From positions 1,204,154 to 1,268,153 of the forward strand of contig NZ_JAAWWL010000001.1 of NCBI RefSeq assembly GCF_012272815.1: a stretch of 64,000 nucleotides of DNA, written 5' to 3'. The translations under genes and the position numbers were made by a program. Origin of the DNA: Croceivirga thetidis (GTDB lineage Bacteria > Bacteroidota > Bacteroidia > Flavobacteriales > Flavobacteriaceae). Of this stretch, positions 27,111 through 34,774 are shown in pieces. How positions within the stretch are numbered: the first letter of the stretch is position 1; every line of letters starts with the position of its first letter. The notes beneath the pieces are model-generated. The model saw only the letters and a program-made list of their open reading frames with translations, did not search any database and had not been told where the DNA came from.

Positions 27111-28662
27111 ACAAGTCAAACTTAATACCTTGTGCTAGGGGAAGTTCAGATGTGTAGTTGATGGTATTGGTCTGTCTCCTCATGTAAATTTTCCATGCAT
27201 CGGAACCACTTTCCCTACCACCACCAGTTTCTTTTTCACCGCCGAATGCACCACCTATTTCCGCTCCTGAAGTTCCAATGTTGACATTGGCAATACCGCA
27301 ATCGCTTCCTGATGCTGATAAAAATCGTTCTGCTTCACGAAGATTATTGGTCATTATGGCTGAAGAAAGACCTTGGACAACACCATTTTGAAGGGCAATC
27401 GCATTTTCTACGTTTCCTGAATACTTTAAAATATATAGGATGGGGGCAAAGGTTTCCTCTTGAACTATTTCAAAAGAATTTTCTGCTTCAATGATTGCCG
27501 GTTTTACGTAGCAACCACTTTCGTAGTTTTCACCGGTAAGGACCCCTCCTTCCACCAGCACTTTACCACCTTCGGCTTCAGCTGCTTTGAGTGCTTTATT
27601 ATAAGAAGCCACAGCTAACTCATCGATTAATGGACCGACATGGTTGTTCTCATCCAATGGATTGCCAATACGAATTTGATTGTAGGCATCGACTATTGCG
27701 TCTTTTACTTTATCATAGATGGTTTCGTGCACAATCAACCTTCTGGTTGATGTACAACGCTGTCCAGCTGTACCAACAGCTCCAAAGACAGCGCCTATAA
27801 CGGTCATTTTAATATCTGCATCGGGAGTTACGATTATGGCATTGTTACCCCCTAATTCAAGAAGTGATTTTCCAAGCCTAGCCGCAACAGCTTGAGCCAC
27901 GATTTTTCCCATTCTGATTGACCCTGTTGCCGAGACCAATGGAATGCGCTTGTCGCTGGTCATCATTTCGCCAACTTTATAATCACCATTTATCAAACAA
28001 GAAATACCTTCTGGAAGGTCGTTTTCTTTCAAAACTTCGGCAATTATGTTTTGACAGGCTACGCCGCATAATGGAGTTTTCTCAGACGGTTTCCAAACAC
28101 AGACATCACCGCAGACCCAAGCAAGAGCTGTGTTCCACGCCCATACTGCAACTGGAAAATTAAAGGCTGAAATTATGCCTACAATGCCCAGTGGATGATA
28201 TTGTTCGTACATTCTATGACCAGGTCGTTCAGAATGCATGGTAAGGCCATGCAACTGCCTTGAAAGACCTACCGCAAAATCGCAAATGTCAATCATCTCT
28301 TGAACTTCGCCCAAACCTTCTTGATAGGATTTGCCCATTTCGTATGATACTAGCTTTCCCAGTGGTTCCTTTAATTCACGAAGTTTTTCGCCAAACTGTC
28401 TTACAATTTCTCCTCGTTGGGGTGCCGGAACCAATCTCCATTCTTTAAAAGCAATTTCTGCAGATGACATTACTTTTTGGTAATCGCTCTCTGTGGTAGT
28501 AGAAACTTTCGCAATTTCGTGACCATCTACCGGAGAAATTGAAGTTAACAATTCACCATTTCCGAAAGTATTTGAACCGGTTGAGGTTCCATCATTTACT
28601 GGGCTAAGGTTGAGCTGTTTTAAGGCCTTGTCAATTCCGAAATCGGAGGCAATTTTTGACAT
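27109..28662 (-). CDS. ALDH7-type aldehyde dehydrogenase (piperideine-6-carboxylate DH-like)
   Basis: A 517-residue NAD-dependent aldehyde dehydrogenase. The active-site cysteine is in GTAGQRCTSTRR, the general-base glutamate in LLELGGNNA, and the cofactor motif is FNFPVAVWAWN. The ALDH7 (antiquitin, AmaB) subfamily oxidises 2-aminoadipate semialdehyde in lysine catabolism, and the WKPSEKTPLCG and SGAEIGGAFGGEKETGGGRESGSD regions resemble that group. It lies 59 bases after a DUF1304 gene and downstream of 3-hydroxyanthranilate dioxygenase, so a role in a tryptophan or lysine route is possible. Confidence 0.85.
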   Translation of the reverse strand: MSKIASDFGIDKALKQLNLSPVNDGTSTGSNTFGNGELLTSISPVDGHEIAKVSTTTESDYQKVMSSAEIAFKEWRLVPAPQRGEIVRQFGEKLRELKEPLGKLVSYEMGKSYQEGLGEVQEMIDICDFAVGLSRQLHGLTMHSERPGHRMYEQYHPLGIVGIISAFNFPVAVWAWNTALAWVCGDVCVWKPSEKTPLCGVACQNIIAEVLKENDLPEGISCLINGDYKVGEMMTSDKRIPLVSATGSIRMGKIVAQAVAARLGKSLLELGGNNAIIVTPDADIKMTVIGAVFGAVGTAGQRCTSTRRLIVHETIYDKVKDAIVDAYNQIRIGNPLDENNHVGPLIDELAVASYNKALKAAEAEGGKVLVEGGVLTGENYESGCYVKPAIIEAENSFEIVQEETFAPILYILKYSGNVENAIALQNGVVQGLSSAIMTNNLREAERFLSASGSDCGIANVNIGTSGAEIGGAFGGEKETGGGRESGSDAWKIYMRRQTNTINYTSELPLAQGIKFDL

Positions 28663-28721
28663 TTGTAACTTTTTTTAATTGAAGTGTTAGAATTGGCACA
28701 AAACTACAAAGAATAGCTAGC

Positions 28722-29114
28722 TTAAAAATCCCAAAGTGTCAATAGCTTATAATTGGCAATAATCCAGAAAATTAAAGCAATCAAAGCCGGTATACCCTGA
28801 ACAATGAAAATACGTTTTGAAACCGAGAGTGCGCCATAGATACCTGCAATTATTACGCATCCTAAAAAAAACATGGCGACATAAGTAGCCCACAATGGGT
28901 CTGAAATTATCAGTGACCAAAGTAATCCAGCTGCCAAAAAACCATTGTAAAGCCCTTGATTTGCAGCCATTTGCTTTGTTGGTTCGAATAAGTCTTTTGG
29001 AAAGTTTCTAAAAACCTTTTTTGCTTTGGTTGTCCATGCGAACATTTCTAACCATAGAAAATAAACATGAAGTAATGCCACAAAGGCCGTTAAGAGTTTT
29101 GCGATTAGTATCAT
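28722..29114 (-). CDS. DUF1304 family small membrane protein
   Basis: A 130-residue protein with four membrane helices. The N-terminus (LLTAFVALLHVYFLWLEMFAW) and NQGLYNGFLAAGLLW match DUF1304, a family of unknown function. The ATG overlaps the stop of the upstream dioxygenase gene by 4 bases, so translation is coupled. Association with a metal dioxygenase may be incidental. Confidence 0.85.
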   Translation of the reverse strand: MILIAKLLTAFVALLHVYFLWLEMFAWTTKAKKVFRNFPKDLFEPTKQMAANQGLYNGFLAAGLLWSLIISDPLWATYVAMFFLGCVIIAGIYGALSVSKRIFIVQGIPALIALIFWIIANYKLLTLWDF

Positions 29115-29650
29115 TTTTTTGCAATAAAACGTTCGTCAACCGGCATTACTGTGCCGCAATTGTTGCAGGTCCTCAGCTTTTTGGACCCATAAAATTTTTC
29201 AAAATGAGCCAGGAAGTCCTTTTCAATATCCTCGAGAACAAAATAAGCCTCGTATAACTTGTTGTTGCAGTTGTCACAAAACCAAAGTAGGCCATCATCG
29301 ACCTTCATCTCTTTTCGCTTTCGTTCGACTACAAGACCAATTGAACCAGGATGTCGTACTGGTGAATGGGGGACTTTGGCTGGATGCAGATACATATCTC
29401 CGGGACCTAGCATCATTGTTTTCTTTTGACCATCTTCTTGAATGTGGACTTCGATATTTCCTTCTAATTGATAGAACAATTCTTCGGTTTCATTGTAATG
29501 ATAATCTTTCCTTGCATTTGGTCCAGCCACTATCATAACAATATAGTCCCCCGCTTCTTTGTAGAGATTTTTATTGCCAACAGGGGGTTTTAATGAGTCT
29601 CTATTTTCTTCCACCCACTTGTTCAGGTTGAAAGGTGCTCTTATCGCCAT
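29111..29650 (-). CDS. 3-hydroxyanthranilate 3,4-dioxygenase
   Basis: A 179-residue cupin dioxygenase that opens the ring of 3-hydroxyanthranilate to aminocarboxymuconate semialdehyde in the kynurenine route. Catalytic iron ligands are H51, E57 and H95. A C-terminal rubredoxin-like site is present as two CxxC pairs (CDNC at 125-128 and CNNC near 163), as in the bacterial and fungal enzymes. The frame runs 49 codons further upstream, but that part covers a terminator and does not resemble the family, so ATG at 29650 was chosen. No other kynurenine-pathway enzyme is seen nearby. Confidence 0.93.
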   Translation of the reverse strand: MAIRAPFNLNKWVEENRDSLKPPVGNKNLYKEAGDYIVMIVAGPNARKDYHYNETEELFYQLEGNIEVHIQEDGQKKTMMLGPGDMYLHPAKVPHSPVRHPGSIGLVVERKRKEMKVDDGLLWFCDNCNNKLYEAYFVLEDIEKDFLAHFEKFYGSKKLRTCNNCGTVMPVDERFIAKK

Positions 29651-29690
29651 TCTATTTTTTGGGTAAGGTAACAACTTGGTACTACAAAAA

Positions 29691-29717
29691 AAAGGGTCTG
29701 GCATTTCCTGACCCTTT
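29691..29717 (-). terminator. Terminator of the first CAP lipoprotein gene
   Basis: AAAGGGTC and GACCCTTT pair around a short loop; on the minus strand the stem is followed by a run of eight T. It lies 37 bases after the CAP gene stop. Confidence 0.85.
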
Positions 29718-29753
29718 TCACCCTTGAAATACGAAATCTGATAGTCCCTTAGT

Positions 29754-30245
29754 TTACATTTTGCTGAAAAACATTTGGGTAAAATAAGGTTCACCATTTG
29801 GATTGATCGTTATACTGATTCCCGTATGTGTGTAGTCACTTTCAATTGTTGCTTTATGTGTTGGGCTGTTCAACCAAGCTTGAAGAACTCCTTTTTCCGT
29901 CGGAAAGCTACGAGCAACGTTCTCACCAACGCTAATGGCGTTAGCCTTTTTGTTCAATTCAGAGGCTCGGTCAGAAAAATGTTCATGACTTATTCTATTT
30001 GCATTTATCATATAGGCATTATGCCTTTGTGCTACTTGATACGCCGCTGAATCGAATTGTAGGGCATTCAATCCAATAGAAATTCTGTGCTCATTGATGA
30101 TATCGAATAAGAGTGCTTCACTTGAGTTCATTTCTAAAAATGAGGTACTCTCAAAAAGTTCTTCTTGTTCTTCAACAGTTTCATAAGTTGAACATGAAGC
30201 AAAAATTGCTAAAAATAAAATGGAAAGTAGGTTTGAGCATTTCAT
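29754..30245 (-). CDS. CAP (SCP-like) domain lipoprotein, copy 1
   Basis: A 163-residue lipoprotein: signal peptide with lipobox FASC, so the mature N-terminus is a lipidated cysteine. A short acidic linker precedes a CAP domain (about 42-160). Family residues are visible: the NEHR start, the HNAYMI helix, SHEHF, GENVA and the NSPTHKATIE loop, with histidines in the usual cavity. CAP proteins of this YkwD type occur across bacteria with uncertain function. It has a paralogue of identical length 385 bases upstream. Confidence 0.9.
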   Translation of the reverse strand: MKCSNLLSILFLAIFASCSTYETVEEQEELFESTSFLEMNSSEALLFDIINEHRISIGLNALQFDSAAYQVAQRHNAYMINANRISHEHFSDRASELNKKANAISVGENVARSFPTEKGVLQAWLNSPTHKATIESDYTHTGISITINPNGEPYFTQMFFSKM

Positions 30246-30280
30246 GGTTACAGAATCTGATTTGGGGGTTAATCACAATG

Positions 30281-30288
30281 CAAAAATA
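30281..30288 (-). promoter_or_regulatory. -7 element for CAP copy 1
   Basis: On the minus strand this reads TATTTTTG, an exact TAnnTTTG match, 35 bases before the ATG. Confidence 0.4.
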
Positions 30289-30397
30289 TCTTACATCAAT
30301 TTTAATTGTAAGAAAATTCCGAGAACTGTTGGATTTTTCTCGTTCAATTGTCAAATATGCTTAAACCGCTTTTCTAGATTCATAATTTACCGACAGC

Positions 30398-30432
30398 TTT
30401 ATCGATAAAAACCTTCATTTTGTGGAGTTTTT
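30398..30432 (-). repeat. Shared upstream motif of CAP genes, copy 1
   Basis: About 35 bases closely match 31283-31317. The core is ATCGATAAAA (within the palindrome TTTATCGATAAA here), then CC, CATTTTGT and a T run. ATCGAT is 156 bases from the CAP start, nearly the same distance as for copy 2. Confidence 0.55.
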
Positions 30433-30550
30433 AAAAAGTAAACTTGTATTTCAAAAAATGTAAAATGACTTCAACAACCAGAAATATTTGAATAGCATAA
30501 CTCAAAATATTTAGGTGTATGAATTTTTAATCAAACCATTGTCAAATAAA

Positions 30551-30574
30551 AAAGGCCTGGAAAACCAGACCTTT
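30551..30574 (-). terminator. Terminator of CAP copy 2
   Basis: AAAGGCCTGG and CCAGACCTTT pair around AAAA with one mismatch; on the minus strand the stem runs into six T. Confidence 0.8.
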
Positions 30575-30630
30575 CTCAAACCGTAAAATACTTAATCTAA
30601 AACACTTAATTATGAAACACTTAATATTTT

Positions 30631-31122
30631 TTATTTGCGGTAGAAAATTTGTGTAAAATAAGGTACACCTCTTGGGCTAACAACAATACTAACCGCGGCA
30701 TGGGTGAACTCTCCTTCCATTGTTTTTCGATGTGGCGGACTATTATACCAACCTTGAAAAGCACCTAAATTTGTGTTGTATTCTTTCGCAACATTTTCTC
30801 CAACATACACAGCACCAGTCTCGTTCGAAAGATTTGAAGCTCTTGAACTAAAAAAATCATGGCTTAATTTATTTTGTTCAATCATATACTCGTTGTGCTC
30901 TTCAGCATACTTATAAGCTTCTGAGCTGAATTCCAATTTGTTCAATCCCATCTCTACCCTATGGGTATTCACCATATTGAATAGGTCTTCTTCTGAAGTA
31001 GACATGGTCAACAGTGCTGTAGTTTCGTAGATTTCTTCATCTTCTACCAACTCTGTTTTCGAACAAGAGGTGAAAACTGTGAGGAAAACTAAAAAGAGAA
31101 GTAATAATCCATTCGGTTTCAT
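30631..31122 (-). CDS. CAP (SCP-like) domain lipoprotein, copy 2
   Basis: A 163-residue lipoprotein paralogous to the next gene downstream along the strand, with the same length and layout. The signal peptide ends in lipobox FTSC, then an acidic linker (ELVEDEEIYET) and the CAP domain with NTHR, HNEYMI, SHDFF, GENVA and NSPPHRKTMEG. Several positions between the two copies are conservatively changed, so the duplication is not recent. Each copy has its own terminator and a related upstream segment, indicating separate transcription. Confidence 0.9.
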   Translation of the reverse strand: MKPNGLLLLFLVFLTVFTSCSKTELVEDEEIYETTALLTMSTSEEDLFNMVNTHRVEMGLNKLEFSSEAYKYAEEHNEYMIEQNKLSHDFFSSRASNLSNETGAVYVGENVAKEYNTNLGAFQGWYNSPPHRKTMEGEFTHAAVSIVVSPRGVPYFTQIFYRK

Positions 31123-31253
31123 AATAGCTCAATTTTGGGCAGACATCCTTCAACTCGATATCTGAAGCTAAATTAGAACCGCATTAATGGGTTTCATGAA
31201 AAATCCGTGAAGTGCCTATTTTTTCTCGTTGAGCTACACGAATTTTAACTTAG

Positions 31254-31353
31254 TGTAGACGAATGGTATTTACCGTCCAATTTTCATCGATAAAACCATA
31301 CATTTTGTAGATTTTTCCTACATTGGTCTTGTCGAACTTGCCATTCGTCTACA
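31254..31353. repeat. 13-base perfect inverted repeat enclosing the CAP motif
   Basis: TGTAGACGAATGG at 31254-31266 and its exact complement CCATTCGTCTACA at 31341-31353, with 74 bases between. The shared CAP upstream motif lies inside. No T run follows on either side, so it is not a terminator. Confidence 0.75.
31283..31317 (-). repeat. Shared upstream motif of CAP genes, copy 2
   Basis: Counterpart of 30398-30432. ATCGAT (31286-31291) is 164 bases from the CAP copy 2 start. It includes a TGTAG...CTACA pair within and just after the motif. Confidence 0.55.
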
Positions 31354-31409
31354 GTTTAAACTATAGATGAATTGAAATCAAGATAATACAGCCTTATAGA
31401 TTTAAAATC

Positions 31410-31913
31410 CTAACTGTTTTTGTCGATTTCTTCTTTCCGTAGCACTTTATCAAAAACAAAAGCCCCAACTTCTTTTACTGGTTCGTAAAAAATTGAATTT
31501 TGTTTGGTTTCTTCATTGATTAGACCCAAAGAAGCAGTGGCACGGTCAAAAAATATTAGAACTGCTCCAAGAATAACAGCAACTTTAACGACGCCGAAAA
31601 TACCACCAGCGATTTTATTTAAAGCACCAAGTAGCGCGATATTGGCAATTTTGGTCAATAACCTACCAGCTAGATGCACGACAAATAATATTATGATGAA
31701 TGTAATTAGGAAAGAGGCAATTTTAATATACTTTTCGTTCCAATCCATGTTCTGAGAGAGGTAGTCAGATACAATGTATGAAAAGTGAATTGCTCCATAA
31801 ATTCCTGCAATCAACGCTGCGATTGCCGCTATTTCAACAAATAGCCCGTTTTTGATTCCTTTGTATAATCCCCAGGCTAAGAATAGTCCCAGAATAATAT
31901 CTAAGATGCTCAT
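31410..31913 (-). CDS. CvpA family membrane protein
   Basis: A 167-residue protein with four membrane helices matching the CvpA/colicin V production family. The start SILDIILGLFLAWGLYKGIKNG and the loop LTKIANIALLGALNKIAGGIFG are typical. The longer frame adds seven codons, but those overlap the promoter element at 31932-31939, so ATG at 31913 was used. CvpA proteins affect envelope homeostasis in other bacteria; the mechanism is unknown. Confidence 0.9.
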   Translation of the reverse strand: MSILDIILGLFLAWGLYKGIKNGLFVEIAAIAALIAGIYGAIHFSYIVSDYLSQNMDWNEKYIKIASFLITFIIILFVVHLAGRLLTKIANIALLGALNKIAGGIFGVVKVAVILGAVLIFFDRATASLGLINEETKQNSIFYEPVKEVGAFVFDKVLRKEEIDKNS

Positions 31914-31931
31914 ATTTAGTCTCGTTTGAGA

Positions 31932-31939
31932 CAAATATA
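31932..31939 (-). promoter_or_regulatory. -7 element for cvpA-like gene
   Basis: On the minus strand this reads TATATTTG, an exact TAnnTTTG match, 18 bases before the ATG. A small GTCTC/GAGAC inverted repeat overlaps the likely transcription start. Confidence 0.5.
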
Positions 31940-31953
31940 GACCTTAGTGAAGA

Positions 31954-32268
31954 TTATTCTTCAGTAAACAAATCAAGTTCAATTGCCTTTTGTACATCTT
32001 TTGCATCCAATTCAATATTGAAATTGATTTCAGAACGCAAATGAATCCAAAGTTGTAATCCTAAAAAGAAAACAGCTAAACTAATGGCAAACCATAACGG
32101 ACTGCCCAATAATACCAATAAGGTGCAAAAGGAAATAATACTAACTGATAGTAATGTGCTTTCATTTATGAATTTTGGATAAGCAAATTCTTTCTTTTTT
32201 CTTTTTCTTGTTACCTCAATAGGTCTTTGTACTTGGGTTTCTTCTGAAAGTAATATGGAATGTTGCAT
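31954..32268 (-). CDS. Small membrane protein of unknown function
   Basis: A 104-residue protein not recognised. It has a basic patch (TRKRKKKEF) before two close membrane helices (about 40-58 and 62-80) and an acidic C-terminus (LDLFTEE). ATG start at 32268. It is 40 bases upstream of the cvpA-like gene on the same strand, so cotranscription is possible, although cvpA also has its own promoter element. Confidence 0.65.
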   Translation of the reverse strand: MQHSILLSEETQVQRPIEVTRKRKKKEFAYPKFINESTLLSVSIISFCTLLVLLGSPLWFAISLAVFFLGLQLWIHLRSEINFNIELDAKDVQKAIELDLFTEE

Positions 32269-32372
32269 TTCAATTGTATTTGGTGATTGCTTGGTTCAAA
32301 GTAAGTTTAGAATGCTTTTATTAAAATTCAGATTTGTACAAATGGTTCAATATTTCTTGTAACTGGTAGCTG

Positions 32373-32380
32373 TATCTTTG
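32373..32380 (+). promoter_or_regulatory. -7 element just before a start codon
   Basis: TATCTTTG, an exact TAnnTTTG match, ends 5 bases before the ATG at 32386. The mRNA would have almost no leader. Confidence 0.5.
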
Positions 32381-32385
32381 ATAAT

Positions 32386-32742
32386 ATGTCAAGAGATGAA
32401 CAACTTAAACAGCGATATACCCTATTGGTCGAAAAACTATCCGAACAGTTTGCAGACAGTGATCCACTAGATATAGAGGGTATTATTTATTTAGTTGGTG
32501 TTCAAGAACTTGGACAATTGCAACGTAGTTTCAAGAAAGATGAAAAGGTGAATCTTATGCATGTTGCCATATGTAGGTTGTTGGAACCTTATGGTTATTA
32601 CGAATTCGATTTTTTTGATAATGACGGTTGGCCACATTATAAAATGAAGCAAGAATTGCCTAATCTTAAAGCCGGCGAACAGAGCGTTTTGATGAAGGAA
32701 GCCTTGGTCAACTACTTTTTAGAAAAGGAATATATACGGTAA
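32386..32742 (+). CDS. Conserved hypothetical protein
   Basis: A 118-residue soluble protein that I cannot assign. It is acidic and helical at the N-terminus, with a mixed C-terminal half (YGYYEFDFFDNDGWPHYKM). Codon use and coupling support a real gene: its TAA overlaps the ATG of the next gene (TAATG), and a promoter element sits just upstream. No catalytic motif is evident. Confidence 0.75.
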   Translation: MSRDEQLKQRYTLLVEKLSEQFADSDPLDIEGIIYLVGVQELGQLQRSFKKDEKVNLMHVAICRLLEPYGYYEFDFFDNDGWPHYKMKQELPNLKAGEQSVLMKEALVNYFLEKEYIR

Positions 32743-33059
32743 TGAAACTTAACAAACCTTATTACGCTGTAATTTTTACAAATTTGAGAACTGAAGGAGA
32801 CAACGGTTATGCTCAAATGGCAGAGACGATGGAAAGGCTGGCAAGGCAACAACCGGGATTCATAGATTTTGAATCAGCACGTTCGGGAATGGGGATAGCG
32901 GTTAGTTATTGGGACAGTTTGGAAGCTATAGCGAACTGGAAAAACAATATTGACCATAAAGCTGCTCAACAAAAAGGTATTTCAGACTGGTACTCTTGGT
33001 ACAAGGTAAGAATCTGTTTAGTGGAACGGGAGTATGAATTTAACTGTAGCACAGTGTAG
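32742..33059 (+). CDS. ABM (antibiotic biosynthesis monooxygenase) domain protein
   Basis: A 105-residue single-domain ferredoxin-like protein. The pattern MERLARQQPGFIDFESAR and ISYWDSLEAIANWKNNIDH (with V for I) is typical of ABM family proteins, which include small heme-degrading and quinol-oxidising enzymes. No family-specific active site can be read. The ATG overlaps the stop of the preceding gene, indicating coupled translation. Confidence 0.85.
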   Translation: MKLNKPYYAVIFTNLRTEGDNGYAQMAETMERLARQQPGFIDFESARSGMGIAVSYWDSLEAIANWKNNIDHKAAQQKGISDWYSWYKVRICLVEREYEFNCSTV

Positions 33060-33100
33060 CATAGATTTTTTTTGCGATCTTCGCAGAAAAATTGAATAGC

Positions 33101-34774
33101 ATGAAATCCAATTTAAAGTTTTCCGCTTTAGAAAGAGAAACTTCCATCTCCCAACTACGAGACGAAACTTTTGATTTGGTCGTGATTGGAGGAGGTATTA
33201 CCGGTGCAGGTATAGCCTTGGATGCATCTTCAAGAGGCATGAAGGTTGCCCTTTTGGAAAAAGGGGATTTCGCCTCTGGTACCAGCAGTAAGTCTACCAA
33301 ATTGATTCATGGAGGACTGCGATACCTTAAGCAATTTGATTTCTGGCTTGTTAAAGAAGTGGGTTCAGAAAGGGCCATCGTTCATAAACTGGCACCACAT
33401 CTGGTATTGCCCGAGAAGATGCTATTACCTTTAATTGAAGGTGGAAGCTACGGCAAATGGCTAACTTCAATAGGATTGAAAGTGTATGATATTCTTGCGC
33501 AGGTTACTGGTGATGACAAGCGTCAAATGTTGGAGAAAAAGCAAGCACTTAAAAAAGAACCCTTGCTACCCAAGAAAATTTTGAATGGAGCTGGCTATTA
33601 TGCAGAATATCGTACAGATGACGCCCGACTCACCATTGAGAATATAAAGACGAGCCTGAATTACGGTACAATTGCTTTGAATTATGCCGAGGTTGATGAT
33701 TTCTTATATGAGGATGATAAGGTTGCTGGTGTTCGAGCCAACGACCTAATTGGTAAAACCTCTTTTGAGGTTAAGTCCAAATATGTAATTAGTGCTGCAG
33801 GTCCTTGGGTGGATGAGTTACGCTCTAAGAATAATTCCAAAAAGGGCAAACGACTTCATTTAACCAAAGGAGTACACTTAGTATTCCCTTTTGAAAAATT
33901 ACCGGTTAAGCAATCGGTCTATTTTGACATACCTGATGGTCGAATGATGTTCGCTATACCAAGGGGAAAAATAACTTATATAGGTACTACTGATACCAAC
34001 TTTAACCTTGATAAAGATGATGTCCGTACAGATTTGGCAGATGCAATTTACCTAATCTCTGCAGTGAATAATATGTTCCCTGATATCCATTTAGAAATGG
34101 AAGACATCATATCGTCTTGGGCCGGCTTGCGTCCGTTGATCCATGAAGAAGGTAAATCTGCTTCAGAATTGTCTAGAAAGGATGAAATATTTACTTCGGA
34201 TAGTGGTCTAATCAGTATTGCGGGAGGCAAATTAACCGGTTATCGTAAAATGGCTGAACGTGTTGTCAACAGGGTTGCCAAAAAATTTGAAGAAGAACAG
34301 AACACCAAATTTGAAGACTGTTCCACCGATAAAATTCCACTTTGTGGCAATGATTTCAAAAAGTTTAAGCACGTAGAAAAATACATCAAAGAAGTTTACC
34401 AAGTATTGAAAGAAGATGGCTTCTCAAAGTACGATGCATGGTATTTGGTAACCACATACGGTAAGCAAACCGAGCAAATACTCGAAGGATATAAAAGCTT
34501 TAAAAATAAAGATGGCCATTTACGAATGTTGCGTTCTGAGTTACGTTTTGGAATTGAAAATGAAATGGTAACCAGTCCTTTGGATTTCTTTATTCGCAGA
34601 ACGGGGCGCTTATATTTTGACATTGATAGTATCCGTAAATACCTGGAGCCGGTACTTCAAGATTTCAAAGAAATTTTTGGATACGGCGAGAGCGAAATAA
34701 AGTCTTTTAGACAGCGTATTGAACATGAACTAGAAATACACTCCAATTTTTCTATGGAGGGGCAAAAGGCTTAA
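33101..34774 (+). CDS. glpD: Glycerol-3-phosphate dehydrogenase, FAD-dependent
   Basis: A 557-residue flavoprotein that oxidises sn-glycerol 3-phosphate to dihydroxyacetone phosphate and passes electrons to quinone. The FAD-binding motif GGGITGAGIALDASSRG is near residue 30, followed by the GTSSKSTKLIHGGLRYL signature. The C-terminal domain is of the GlpD/GlpO type. ATG at 33101 was chosen; an in-frame TTG lies three codons earlier. The gene ends inside the last codon region of the convergent gpsA gene (4-base overlap), which encodes the opposing biosynthetic enzyme. Confidence 0.95.
   Translation: MKSNLKFSALERETSISQLRDETFDLVVIGGGITGAGIALDASSRGMKVALLEKGDFASGTSSKSTKLIHGGLRYLKQFDFWLVKEVGSERAIVHKLAPHLVLPEKMLLPLIEGGSYGKWLTSIGLKVYDILAQVTGDDKRQMLEKKQALKKEPLLPKKILNGAGYYAEYRTDDARLTIENIKTSLNYGTIALNYAEVDDFLYEDDKVAGVRANDLIGKTSFEVKSKYVISAAGPWVDELRSKNNSKKGKRLHLTKGVHLVFPFEKLPVKQSVYFDIPDGRMMFAIPRGKITYIGTTDTNFNLDKDDVRTDLADAIYLISAVNNMFPDIHLEMEDIISSWAGLRPLIHEEGKSASELSRKDEIFTSDSGLISIAGGKLTGYRKMAERVVNRVAKKFEEEQNTKFEDCSTDKIPLCGNDFKKFKHVEKYIKEVYQVLKEDGFSKYDAWYLVTTYGKQTEQILEGYKSFKNKDGHLRMLRSELRFGIENEMVTSPLDFFIRRTGRLYFDIDSIRKYLEPVLQDFKEIFGYGESEIKSFRQRIEHELEIHSNFSMEGQKA

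Larger units (their letters stand above)
30246..30630. other. Upstream region of CAP copy 1
   Basis: There is no gene here. On the minus strand a TAnnTTTG element lies at 30281-30288. A segment shared with CAP copy 2 lies at 30398-30432, and the terminator of copy 2 at 30551-30574. The rest is AT-rich without recognisable structure. Confidence 0.6.
31123..31409. other. Upstream region of CAP copy 2
   Basis: A 287-base stretch with no gene. It contains the motif shared with copy 1 (31283-31317), a 13-base perfect inverted repeat (31254-31266 and 31341-31353), and five TGTAG half-sites in both orientations. Confidence 0.6.

Noticed and set aside
29651-29797. N-terminal extension of the 3-hydroxyanthranilate dioxygenase
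   Set aside because: The 49 extra codons run through the terminator of the CAP gene, have no family match, and a good ATG starts the conserved sequence at 29650.
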